This document shows positions 35,340 to 47,600 of a stretch of DNA of 64,000 bases, piece by piece. The stretch covers positions 248,001-312,000 of the forward strand of contig NC_135250.1 in assembly GCF_964204865.1 (NCBI RefSeq), given 5' to 3'. Each line of letters begins with the position of its first letter. Positions within the stretch are counted from its first letter, which is position 1. The position numbers and the translations under genes were made by a program. The notes under the pieces are model-generated. The model was given only the letters and a program-made list of their open reading frames with translations. It did not search any database and was not told the DNA's origin. This DNA comes from Styela clava (Eukaryota; Chordata; Ascidiacea; Stolidobranchia; Styelidae).

Positions 35340-36840
35340 CAGTGATTCCCAAAGTGGGCGATATCGCCCCCCGGTGGGCGAAAACGATACAGAGGAGGGC
35401 GAAAAAGTCGGAGGGGGCGATTTCGCGAAACCTGGTTTTGTTCGGCGCATCGTGCACTTGATTACCGTACTCTGCGTGCTTTCGTAGGTTTGAATCACGT
35501 GGGCGATTATCACACGCGAAAGAATTGCTGGACTCGTCTTCGCAGTAAGGCACGGTAGTTTGCGTATCCCAGTGGTCAAGAAAATACGGCCGGAGTAAAA
35601 TAATCTAACCCGGGACGCTTCACTGAATAGACCTTTCCCCGACCTTTGACCGCGGGAAATTCTCCTTATACTTTACCATTTTAAAATTTTCGGTGCTTAT
35701 TTTAAGAGTGGTTTCGCGAGTTGTCGACTTTAAAATGGGGTATTTCTAACTATCATTCTAATTCATACCATTCACCAATCTGTTTTTTGAAATTACCGGT
35801 AAAATTTTTTAGCCTAGTCTATCACAGCTATTTCTACTCTAATTTTTGATTACGACAATCAAACTGAAACTCATAGGAAGACAAAGTGTTCAATAAATTA
35901 TTTGATTATTAGGTAAATTTTCGAAACACAATTAAAAACAAACGAATATAATTTGAAAACCGAGAAATTGAGGTAATGTTTACTCTACGACCACGCTTGA
36001 AAATCAGTCTGAGCGAGAAAAGCGTCTGAGCGGATGTGAAAGGGGGACATTGTAACGTTTATTTTTGCATCTTGCTGATTGGCCAATGTCACGAAGTAAA
36101 CAAGGAAGTCTATGCCTGGGGAATCATCTAATATACACACAAAACGGCGTTTTTTAGATGAAATAATTTTATTTATAATCTACGCTCGAGGAGCAAATTA
36201 CATTTTTTACGTAACAGAACTTATCGTGAGACACGTTTAGACTAAATTATATTATATCCTAACAATCTGGTGAACAGCTGCTACTCGTTTAACGAGCCTA
36301 CAATTCAATTATAATTAGACAAATAGCAACACGCAGAAAAGTTGATGCTGGGTGCAGGGATTCAATATCGCAGTAAATATACAAAAATCCTTATCAAAAG
36401 TTTGGGAAAATTAACTTTGTTTTCATTAGTTTAATGTGAAATGTGGTGAATTCGGGGGAGGAAAATGCAATGAGGTAGGTACACGGCGGTTTTTGAGGAG
36501 GTAGAACCCTGGATTCTTTCATTCCCGACCTCTTATATATATGATAAAAAAGGGGTTTTCAGCCGTGCTACTATTGCTATCAAAACAACGAAATCGCCAT
36601 CAGTAAACGGGGTGATTTAAGATTGTGTCTGACGAAAATGCCACCTAATAATAATTAAAACTCGCTGAAGAACACCAAGCTCATTCATCTCATTAAAAAC
36701 ACTATAAAATATGATTTGTCTTCTTATTTGGTCTGTAATATATTCGTTTCTGACTTCACATTTTTTGCAGTGCCGGGGGGCGATGAAGTTGTATGAACTA
36801 CTGTAGGGTGGCGATGGTCAATAAAGTTTGGGAACCACGG
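35340..36840. mobile_element. hAT-type element, 1.5 kb, near-perfect 8-bp TSD
   Basis: The left terminus is CAGTGATTCCCAAAG; the right terminus, reversed, reads CCGTGGTTCCCAAAC. The flanking octamers ATTTAGAA (35332-35339) and ATTTAGAC (36841-36848) differ at one base. GGGGGGCGAT motifs sit inside both ends. A segment near 36225-36360 is homologous to the interior of the 28953-29396 MITE. No convincing transposase ORF is present. Confidence 0.75.
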
Positions 36841-37096
36841 ATTTAGACAGTAATGTAGGAGTATGAGTAAATATATAGTCCCAATCGCATATAAATGTCG
36901 TTTTTCAATAGTGCTGTTGGGCTGTTATATAGATAGCAGGTTAGGAAAATGGACTGATATATGTTTCCAATCGGCATTTGAGTAGTTTCCTCCAGCTTAG
37001 GAATAGGAAAGAATATATGGTCCCAATCGCCATTTGAATGGCCTCCCCTCTAGAGAGCTGCCAAACTGATGATGGTAGGATATGGATAGATATATG

Positions 37097-37271
37097 CAGT
37101 AGTGGGATTCAGCCGGTTCGTACCGGTTCTATAGAACCGTCTCACGGAATTTTATGAGACCAGCGAACCGGTTAGCGTTACTGGTTACTGTCAATGACTT
37201 TTTGTTACATAACCGGCTGGAAAATATGACTTTTGTGATGGAACTGGCAAAAAATTTGAATCCCACCACTG
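37097..37271. mobile_element. hAT-type MITE, 175 bp, perfect 8-bp TSD
   Basis: Termini are CAGTAGTGGGATTCA and TGAATCCCACCACTG, with inner CCGGTTCGTACCGGTT palindromes. The element is flanked by identical octamers GATATATG at 37089-37096 and 37272-37279. It is noncoding. Confidence 0.85.
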
Positions 37272-37665
37272 GATATATGGTCCTATAACCTATTTGTATG
37301 ACCTCTTCCGCAGCGGGTTATTGAGCTGCCATACAGTGGCGTATCTAAGCCATGGGCGCTGTTTGGAAAGTGGTGCATGATGTTTTAATCGTAAAATTTC
37401 AATTTCATATCGGAAACAACTGAAACGTACAAGTATCTCGATTCAACCAACATCAGTCAGTGAAAATTGTCAGTCAACGATGAAGGGGATGCATCTTTAA
37501 AAACTTTACGTAGCTACTCCACTGTTGTCATGTATACACCGATTGGGAATGGGGGATAGAAAATGGCCCCGGTCGACACTTGAATAGTCGCCTTGTTAGA
37601 AGGCCATTGTGATACAATATAGAAAGCAGCATTGATTGTTAGGGCATGAGATGTGAATTGCCTAT

Positions 37666-40600
37666 TCAGTGAAAAGTTTCATATTGACTTGTTTTTAGAA
37701 CTATTTGACACTTACTCTTATCATTACGGTTTCCACAATTCACGATTCTCTCTCCTCTGGCATTGTGAGCGCATGTTCTGTAGCAATTTATCTTGTGGCT
37801 TGGAGCTCTACCTAGACCGGGTTCGAAAACATTGACTCCTTCCACATCCATGTAGTAATGCGCAACTTCTGCTGTTGAATAAGGGCAACGTTCATCTTCC
37901 TATAAAAACAATGTCAAAAGAATTATAGTTGAAAGAATTGATACAGAAAAATCCTTTCACAAGAAACAACAGCATTTATGCTTCAAGATAGAAAAGTAAT
38001 TTCTAAATAAAAACTTTGAAGCAGTTGCTTTCTATCTTTGGCTACTGAAATTGTGAAATCAATGGGTGGGTAGTTGAGAGAAAAGACAAACCAACAATAA
38101 CAGCGCAAGTAACAATAACCAAAGCAAATCACTTTTAAAGAAATATCACGTACCGTGTATTCATCAAAATCGTAGGAACATTTTTTTAATAAATTCTTCT
38201 TCGGCTGGCATTGAATCATACCCTCCCAGTGACCGTTTTCACAGGTTAAATTTTTGCTGAAAACAAGAAAATATTCTATTCAATATTTTCTCTCAAATGT
38301 TCTATTCACACTCCAGTGACGTCATATTTGATGACGTAATTTTCGTTTATTTTTAATCGGGTTCGGCTTTCGCTTTGGAAGTATGTACCTTATGTGAGGT
38401 CGCGTAAGATTACAGAACCACTAGGTACACCACTGTACAAGCTGTTGAGCGAGCTATGTCATTATATATGTTTTTTTAAATACGGATTTAGATATTTTAT
38501 TTACGGGGGCCATGAAATATTGTACCGACACAAGTAATAAAAAAAAGGTAACAATAATATCAATTGAAATAAAGAGACTACCAGAGTCGGCAGATAACGT
38601 CAAACAAACGTCAAATAGAATCAACTAAATATTTTTCAACAAAATCGAGAATACAACAAATCAAATCGAGAGAGTCAGGAGATTAGTGATTAGATAAGTT
38701 AGTTGATCTTAGATAGTTAGTTATATTAGTTAGTTTAGCAAACAGAAGGGGAATTCCCAGCAACTGCCAAAGGAAAAATATAAAAATATTTGGAGTTTTG
38801 GTACGTCAACAATCTGTGCTCATTCACGCCTCTTACTCCAAACAAGCCGCCAACTTTATCTAACAATATGTAACGGGTTACTGGTATGTGGAGGGACCGA
38901 AATCTTCTCGGTCCGCAATGCCTACCTAATTTATTGAACCCGTGGGGCATGGAATTTGAACCCGATATGTTTAACCTACAATGCCAACACAGCTAACGGC
39001 CGTCGTTCCGCCTGTTCACATCAGCGTACAAAGCCAGGTCTCTCTCGATATAGACAAGCAAAGACCAACTATAGCACGACAACGTAACATCAGATATGAG
39101 AATTCAACTTCCAGATATCAATCCAAACAGGGTCTTTGAACTCCAGAGAGCTAATGCAATCCCCAAAAATAAGCACTAGTGGTATTTTTTGAAAGAAAAT
39201 TGAAATAAGACCCTGTCTTATATTCGGGGAAACACGGTACTGCATACCTGTACTGCTGATAGATGTCAGAGCATTGAAGCGTGACGTCACATTGTGAAGC
39301 AACAGGGCTTAAATCATCCGAATCGCACTCAACTCTCAATTCATTGCTGTAGGTGTTATGAATATCCTCCTTGTGGCAAGACGTAGGCGAGCTGTCCGAA
39401 AAACCTGTTGAGAAGAAATAATAGTGTATCTAAGTATATGTCCACAGTAGGGCACAAACTTGCAGTAGTCTTTCTACTTTTAGTGTTGAGGGAACCGGGC
39501 TTTGAGCAAACTTGCAGCTTGAAAGCTTTGGGCCATTCTCAGATGAAGCTTGTTTTTGGTGCATCCGGGGCATTTCCAATTATACCGTCAGTAATCTTTT
39601 TTCACTTTTAGTTGAGGGCTCGTGACCTTACTTTAAGCAAAGTTCTGCAAAGAAAATAGGCTTACTAACTTGTGTAATGAGCAACAACTGTTCCTGCTCC
39701 CTTCTTTATAATGATCAGCTTCCTGGTCTGCGTTTCCATGACGATAGGAAGAATTGCTTTTGTTGGCGATCCATCCCTGAAATAGAGTTGCTGTATAATA
39801 ACTTCCTTTCAAGTGTAATTCGCAAAGCCGCTCATACGTGTAGTTGGGATCGGAATAACACAGGCAGATTATCTAGATATCAGTAATTTATTTTTCCACC
39901 AATGCTGAAAATGTGTACCGTACAAATATGATGTGGATCAGAATAAGGGTGGAGGGAGATGTGAACAAAATCAACACTGGTTATTGAGCAGCGACACCAT
40001 AGATGAGGTCTAACACAGCTTGAAAAAAAATAGGAAGGTTAAAATAGATAGCGGCAATATGAATGTAGCAAACATGTTACTCGGATCTAGTGTTTTCTAA
40101 TGTATCCTTACCCGTTGGTAGGGTCCAAGAGGTTCGCGCTTACACGTTCTTGTATTTGTTTTATGTCAGTTGACTACAGTGAAAGCAAAACTTGCACAGC
40201 TGCCGATGACTTTCGTCATATTAGTCGTTTCGGAACTTATGTATTAGATTCATGTAAAGCGTGCTATGTTAATGTAGTAATGCAGCTTACTCAGCGCCAT
40301 ACATGCGTTTTTTGAATTGTTAGTGAGTTCGATACAAAATATGGAATCCAATCCCTGCCTTTATCGATTAATTCTCATCGGCTTTAGGTCGCTTCAAAAT
40401 TAACACTGAGCTTTGATTTATTGGACTCGAAGTGGGCCTATGGATCGTTTTTTATTTTGTTGTTGTTGTTGTTCGAAATTTTCAGTGGTTAACAGTTGTT
40501 GTCGCTAAAAAGGTTTTCCTCTCATAAACTTCAAAAAATTTTGTGTGCTCTATGAGATTCGTTTTTTTTGTGCTATGATGTCACCAAATTGAAAAATTGC

Positions 40601-42403
40601 GTTCCTTGTGGCGGTTCTGCATTCGCATCAGTGATCTCGTGGTCCGACGAAATCGTGAACACTGGGCATGGGAAGCTACTGTGACAGACTGTATACCCGT
40701 GCTATTTCGTGTCGCTAAATTTGAGCTTTGCTCTATTATATTATTCTTACCTGTTCTGCATGTAGATGTACGACCCAAACTTCTTGTATAAGCGTTCTTC
40801 TCCAGATTTGCCGTCTCTTAGCTGAAAGATTTTGAAAAAATTTAAATTATCTGGAACATTAAAGTTGATATATTCTAGAACCCCTCCTTTTCTCATATAA
40901 AACCTATTTTCAGCTTCTACACCAAATTTACTTTTTTTTAACTTCAATCGAAGGAATAAAGAGTTCTTTTGTGCTCAGTAAAAAGGAGATTCCTATTTAG
41001 GAAATAAATCTAATTTCGAAATTTAATTCAACATGACAAACCGACCCTAATTGATCAATTTCGGATGCTCACCATGATTCTTATAATTACTACTCCAGTT
41101 CTGCGTTTAAAAAATAATAGGGGTGTGTATTAGGTATTTAGAAAAATTGAATTCACTACAAATTCCGTCGTTTTACCATTGCCCTGAACAATATATTCTA
41201 GATTCATTGGAACCTATCATGGCGTGGATTCATTTCTAATAGAGCAGAAGCGGAAATTGTATTTGACAGCCAGTTGTATTATGTAATTGTACTATCTTTT
41301 TTTTCGGATTTTCGAGGTGAAGTTTGAGTCAAAACTTATTTAAATGGCATTCTATGTCGGAGTCGTGTTTTAAATATCTCAAGAGTTGTTGTCAAAGTCT
41401 ATGCTCCGAAACAGGTAGTCGCGCCGTCATTAACATGCGCTTTTAAACTGATGTCATTCCAGCACTTGGGACACGCGGATTTACGGTTGAAATACTCACC
41501 TTCAGAGAAGCTCCTGATCCAAGTGTCACGTCCGTGAGTGAAACAATGATTTTCATTCCTTTTTCCATTATTATCTTGTTCGTTTCTGAGTTTGCCGTAA
41601 TACCTATGTCACCGGTGGCTGCTTTGTACACTTAAAAATAAAAATTCGTATAATATCACCACCAATACTAGGGGACGACAAATTGGGGTCACCGAAGTGT
41701 TTCATTTCTGCTGAAATTACGAATATAGTTTTTATGGATATCAATTTCCGTTGAGAATATCGATTAGGAAACGTCATAATAAACCCGATTGTTACATTGT
41801 GTTTCTTATCATTATATAAACGTTAGTCTAGCTGTTGGGAATAAACCGTTTTTATTCATACTTTTATATATTGAGTTTGATTCTCTGGCCCAGTAACCAA
41901 GTCTCTTATATGTAATGGACCCACTCAGAAAAGTAATTGCTCACCCCTGGCCAATACTCTCCCGACAGATTTGCGCGCGGCAAGATTAAACAGACACCTC
42001 AAAAGTACATAAGACTGATCTCTGGGCAGAGTTGACAGGAGATAATACCGATTAATGATATTTTTTAACCGATACCGATATTTTTTAATTTTTTTTTCAA
42101 CCGACCAATCGTTGAAGCCGATCTTTCAAATTTTCCCCAAATCCGCCGCCCTGTATCACATACTAGGTTGGACGGTCTATCAGGATGCCAAAGGAAAATG
42201 TACGGACACACATACATCAAAATTAACAATTATGAAACTTAGTCTAGGTGTCAAACAAAGCGGCGTGGTTATCCGGTTATTCCCTAATATTTCAACCACT
42301 ATTCTGTATTTGAACTTGAATAATAATGACACTCACCTTCGGCTTGGCAGTTGAAAACGCCAAGTATAATAAATAAAGCAATAATCTTCCAGTGACAAGC
42401 CAT
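37666..42403 (-). CDS. Secreted CUB-like / sushi-like protein, 7 exons, 289 aa
   Basis: Exons in transcript order: 42403-42337, 41630-41500, 40821-40751, 39776-39670, 39404-39248, 38256-38154, 37899-37666 (870 bases, stop TGA). Residues 1-20 form a signal peptide (KIIALFIILGVFNCQA). Residues about 23-126 resemble a CUB beta-sandwich without cysteines (LKLRDGKSGE, SYIYMQNR, AGTVVAHYT). Residues about 130-195 are cysteine-rich and end in a sushi/CCP-like pattern LTCENGHWEGMIQC. Residues 196-289 are a further cysteine-rich segment (six cysteines) of unknown fold. The exon 4/5 junction is ambiguous: donor GTTAGT with the acceptor before GTTTTTCGG is used here, and an alternative in-frame pair lies a few bases inward. 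The function is unknown; extracellular recognition or matrix binding is a reasonable inference. Exon 1 has the same length and phase as that of the fibrillin-like gene upstream. Confidence 0.75.
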
Positions 42404-42901
42404 TTTATTTACTATTATTTTTCACTGAGAAAATAAACAGAATAAAAAATAAAGATCAAAATTGTATCGTCCAAGTAAATGTGGGCAATGCGATCAGGAA
42501 AACAGCGCGAAGCAAATTTCGAACGCACTCGTCTTTACCGATCATAACTAAATGTAAGACTACTCGTTCAGCTGGTTTATACATCAGGTATCGACGATTT
42601 CCGGCAATTGAAACTCAGGGAAATTTCCATAAGTTAGCAAGTCGTATCGGGTGACGTCATTTTCTGACGCAATTAGAACGTCTTCAAAGTTTCGAGTCGG
42701 TTTTGGAAAATTTATTGCACACATATGTAATTTTATATTAAATCTAATTTGCAAATTCATCGCAGACTTGCGCTTAATATTTTCAAACTGTCATTTAGCA
42801 TTTACATCCAAGCATCATCGACATGTAAGCTACCGTAATTGGAAATAACTGGAAATTTTTCGATTCGCCATTGACTGCACGAGAAAACTCCCTGTTCTTC
42901 C

Positions 42902-43070
42902 TAGTTCTATTGCTTGATAAGATTATTTTGGAGGATGTTTTCACTTGTTGAGCTTGAATTGTTTGAACATAATGGATTTGGAATCTACCAATCAAAATAA
43001 CACTATAAATATCAATTGAATGATAAACAAGGGCTACCACGAGTTATAAAAGGTTAAGAACCACTGGCCT
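42902..43070. repeat. Dispersed repeat, copy 1 (hAT-like end)
   Basis: The stretch GGAATCTACCAATCAAAATA, ATAAATATCAATTGAATGAT and AACCACTGG is shared with 61982-62178 in the same orientation. The AACCACTG end resembles a hAT terminus. It lies about 0.5 kb upstream of the CUB-like gene. Confidence 0.6.
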
Positions 43071-43619
43071 AGAGTATTGCTGCACCCTGGATGAAAACCC
43101 ATTGGTCAGATCCAGCCTAACGTGTCTACATTTTATTTTACAGTGCCGCCCATTTTTTTCAACTCAAATCTACTTTGTTTATTCACGAAGTATAGAAAGC
43201 CCAAGTGTGATTGCGAACTGTGTTGCTAGTAATTACCCTGCTCCTGTTGCCATTAAAACATCCTTTTTGATGAGTTTAATTTCTCAAATAAAGAGCACTA
43301 ACACGACTTGATAAATCATTTCTTTCATTCACTTTTATCCATGCTCAGACACCAACAAGCATAGAAATATGTAAAAATGCAGGAATAGGGAGTGGGGTAT
43401 GCATGGCACAAACTTAACAGAAAACAACAGAATTAAATTTAAAGCTTTTTAAACTGCCAGAAGTATTTCCGCAATCGTATGACGAACCGGAAAATTTCAA
43501 AGTAAACAGAAAACATTCATTCAAAACTTAAACGTAATGTTCAGAGTGCACTTCTATAAATAATCAGTCAAATCTAATATCAGTTCACAGCTTTTTTGAT
43601 ATAATTCGAATTGCCACGC

Positions 43620-43870
43620 TTACTCGTTCAAAAGTAAAGAAGATTCATCTCTGATCAAAGTTACAACTGGAATGCCAATAATGACTGAAACTATAGATAT
43701 ATTTATTTTGGTGAATAACGCGTCAATAAAACGCCATTTAAGATAGGATTATATATTTATCCGGGGGAAGACGTCTATCGTTCGGTCACCAATCCATGTC
43801 GGTTATAGGAATAGTCAGCCTGTCATTTATTTCGGATGCATGGACTTCATGGTGGAGGAAGCATTTGGCG
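43620..43870 (+). repeat. Minisatellite-like unit plus SINE-like tail
   Basis: One diverged copy of the 47-bp unit (ACTCGTTCAAAAGTAAAGAA, ATTCATCTCTGATCAAAGTT) is followed by a segment CCATGTCGGTTATAGGAATA ... TTTCGGATGCATGGACTTCA. The latter segment recurs near 29645-29700, near 48230-48290 and, inverted, at the end of the 61013-61215 element. Confidence 0.45.
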
Positions 43871-44443
43871 CAAGATATGAAGCATTTCAAGTCTATACGG
43901 TTACAAAGTAATTATTTGAACTGCACAACTGAAGTTCTAGAAAACACTTCGGTATCACACATTACTAGAAACAACTCCTATCGCTTTTATTCGACGCAAT
44001 CGTAATTTTTGAGAGGTTGAATTTTTACAAAGTAATAAAGTAAAAGGTAATGTTTAGATCTAAAACGTCATACAAAAATTAAAAACATAAGATTGAATGT
44101 GGTGAATACATGACATCCTCCTAACAGTGAATCAGCTGCTGAAAACCGCAAAATTTGAGCTTCTTTTTCAAATGGAACCTCGTTTCCTTAAGCACGAATT
44201 TGAATAACCGTCAAATTATAAATATAAGATCCGATGGATTCAGAACCTGATAAAAGTTTTTTTTCTTGAAATTCTCAATAAACGCTTCTATACTGAGCTG
44301 TTTTACCTAAGCACAATTTCAATTTTAACTCCGGTATTCTGATTCATAAATCTGTTTTTTGTTTATTTATTCTTTTATCTCGAACACGATTTCAAATCCC
44401 AACTTTATATAATCACTAACTATCTGTGACACCCTTTAAAAAT

Positions 44444-44555
44444 CGATGAAATAAGTTCGAATATTCCAAGTCGATGCAATAGGTTTGAATATTCTAATTC
44501 GCTGCAGTAGGTTTAAATATTCTAATTCGCTGCAGTAGGTTCGAATATTCTCATT
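44444..44555. repeat. 28-bp minisatellite, four units
   Basis: Four consecutive 28-base units of the form CGCTGCAGTAGGTTTAAATA plus TTCTAATT, with the first unit the most diverged. It lies just 3' of the fibrillin-like gene. Confidence 0.85.
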
Positions 44556-44681
44556 GGAGTTTTATCAACTATTTTACCTCAAACACAGATTCAAATTTGG
44601 ATTCAAAATTTCTTTAATTGCTAAATATAGAATATCATATTTGATAGATCGTAATTCGATAATACTTTTGAAATTGTTCAT

Positions 44682-47600
44682 TTACTCTTCAATATGAAAC
44701 ACAATTTCGATTTTGAATTTGTTTTTCATTGTTGCTTCCATCTCTTGAATACCAAGGCTCGCTTTCTTTGCCGCCTTTCTTCCGATTTTAGGTTTCACTT
44801 TGAGTTTGATGTTGTATTTCCCTGGTTTTATATCTTCCCTATAATGAATAGAATGAACGCCATCTTGTTTTTTAATCCTGAACATTCTGCCTTTGTTTCC
44901 TCCGAAGATTTTGTACAATGTGTGATCCTTCAATGTCTGGATAGCTGGGATAAGTTGGATTAATTGTTGGCGTTGGTTCAGGTTTTGTAGGCTGAGATGC
45001 ATAATGATTGGAACAGATGTATTAACTGGTGGACGGTTCTCATCATCCCCGCTTATCATTTCCATTTGTGCTGACTCAGTGGAATTAAGTGGATCGCAGT
45101 CGTAGCATTGCCCGGTTGGTTGCTGGAATCCACTGATAACTTTTATGCATTGACTGAAAAACGAAGAACTGTGTCAAGTACGGAGAATGAGATTTGTTTT
45201 CGGTGCATGGGATATCACGCTTCTAAACTTTGTTGATGAAATAAACTCTAAGAGAGGTGATGCGAACTCACTCAAAAGTAAAGGAGACTCGACTCTGAGC
45301 AAAGTTACGGGCGACCAATGAAATGCCAGGAGCTACTGAAACTGCGGTAAATAAAATTGTGGTGATGCATTACTCCCTTAAAACGAAAAAAAAATTCATT
45401 TCTGAGAAAAGTTACAGACTCTCACTCAGAAGCAACGGGGACTCATCTCTGAGTAAAGTTACGGGCACTCACTCAGAACTAACGGGGACTCATCTCTGAG
45501 TAAAGTTACGGGCACTCACTCAGATTTAACGGGGACTCATCTCTGAGTAAAGTTACAGTGCAATGAAAATATGATGGTGCAATGTGCGTTAATAAATGCT
45601 GGTCAATACGAAACTAGAAGAAGTTCAAGACAATACGAATAGAGAAACAGTTATGATCTGATTTTATACTTGTAGTATTGGGCAGAAGTGCTTAAATAAA
45701 AAGGCAAGTATGGCAATCCACCCACCTTCCACCTAGACCGAAGTATCCTCTCGGGCATCCACATTTGAATTCACCATATGAATTCTGACATTGATAAGAG
45801 CAAGGATTGTTCTGGAATCTGCATTCATCGATGTCTCCACATCCTCTACCTCCCATCATTGCGAAGCCCCTGAATGAAAGTGTGTAGGTAATCTAACTGA
45901 GGTAGAAGGTACTCATGTTTTTCAATCAATAAGAATCACAATCTGCGATCTTTCGGGCATTCGACAAATACATTATAATAAGAATAACATAATCTCTTGC
46001 CACTTACTTCTTAACACAAAACAATACATAACTTAATCATACAGACTTGATTTTGACATAAGTAAAACCACATATCCTTTATCTAATTTTAATAAAAATC
46101 ACAAGTGTGTGTTTGACTGCTGCATTGATTGCATGTGACATCAGAATAATTCGGAGAACATCACATTATGATACTGATAAATCACATAAAATGTGATGAC
46201 CTTGGCAATATATAACACATAAAAATATCTGACTTTATCTTTGATATTAATCCATACACATGAACATATGAAACTTCGTATGTGACCTAAAAGAAAGCAC
46301 ATAGAAATACATTTACCTATCGTTTGACCTTGGTTAAAATCACATAAACATTTAAGACCTTGCATGTTAACACATACAGTACAGCACACAATATAGTACT
46401 TTTGTGTGACATTGAAAAGATCACATAACACATAAAAGACATTGCATATCTCTTGATCAGACACATGCACTTAATGTGGGACCCTAATCAAAATCACATA
46501 AGACATTAAATGTGGTATTGAACAAGACACATGTAATTTATATGTGATCTTAAGCAGAGTCATATGAAAAATACACAACTCTAATTCTACATCCATTCGG
46601 ATTTGACAATACTTTACACAATATCTATCTACCTTCCGCATCCATCCCCAGTGCATCCGTATTGCCCTTCAGTAGTAGGAACACATCGATCGCCAGTTTT
46701 GCAAGGGTTTGCTCTGCAGTCGTTGATGTCTATGTATAAAGAATCAGCTATAGTATAAATATTGGCATTATGGTCTGGCAACATTTCCCAACACATTTCG
46801 GAATCATTTCCGAGAGCACAGTATGATCGTATGACATTCTGGGTATCCCACTGAAGATTTTGTTTTCTAGAGCACCCTGTATTTTCAAATCCGACATGGC
46901 ATGGCAACGGGGCACGAAGACGTGGTTGCTCATTCTAACAACACAGCAATGAAATGAATATGCGGTTTCAAGTGATAATATGTGTATGATTATGTTGGTA
47001 AGCCAATAATTACCTGTTGTCTCAGGTTTTCCGCCTGTACTTCCGGTTTTGCCAAGCGGGCAAAGTTTATCGAATTCTGCAGTTCCTTCTACCGGGCATC
47101 CTCCACATGCATTGGAGTCATGACGCCAGCCTTGTCCCACGGTGCAGCAACAATCAGGCTTTTGCATAACGGCACCGAAAGTTGGGTTGCTACATTCGTT
47201 TGTGCTCTCTTCAAAATTGTGAAAGCAAGTTCCAACACGAAGATCTGAAAATAAAAGTATACAAGTTTTCGACTTGCAGATTTGCTGGGTTTGTCTGAGA
47301 AACCATTGTGGCTTAGACATTCCCATCGTTACACCTCACCCAAGTTTCGGAAAAAGAGAAAAATGCTAAAGCATATGGCCCAGGTTGGTCAACTGCCTGA
47401 TTTTGTTAAATAAACTTCCATCTAAAAATGTTCTTACCTTGACAGACAGTCCCCGTCTTATCCAATGTAAGATGTTCTGGGCAGACAGGATCAAAATGGC
47501 CGTGAGAAACTGAGATTTCAAAGCAGGTATCGGTAGCAACATCGTACGTGAATCCTTCCGGGCAGCTCAGTTCTGCAAATAAAATGAAGTATAGGATTGT

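Noticed and set aside
46141..46656. Two consecutive minus-strand ORFs (109 and 61 codons)
   Set aside because: They arise from the CACATA-rich degenerate repeat inside an intron.
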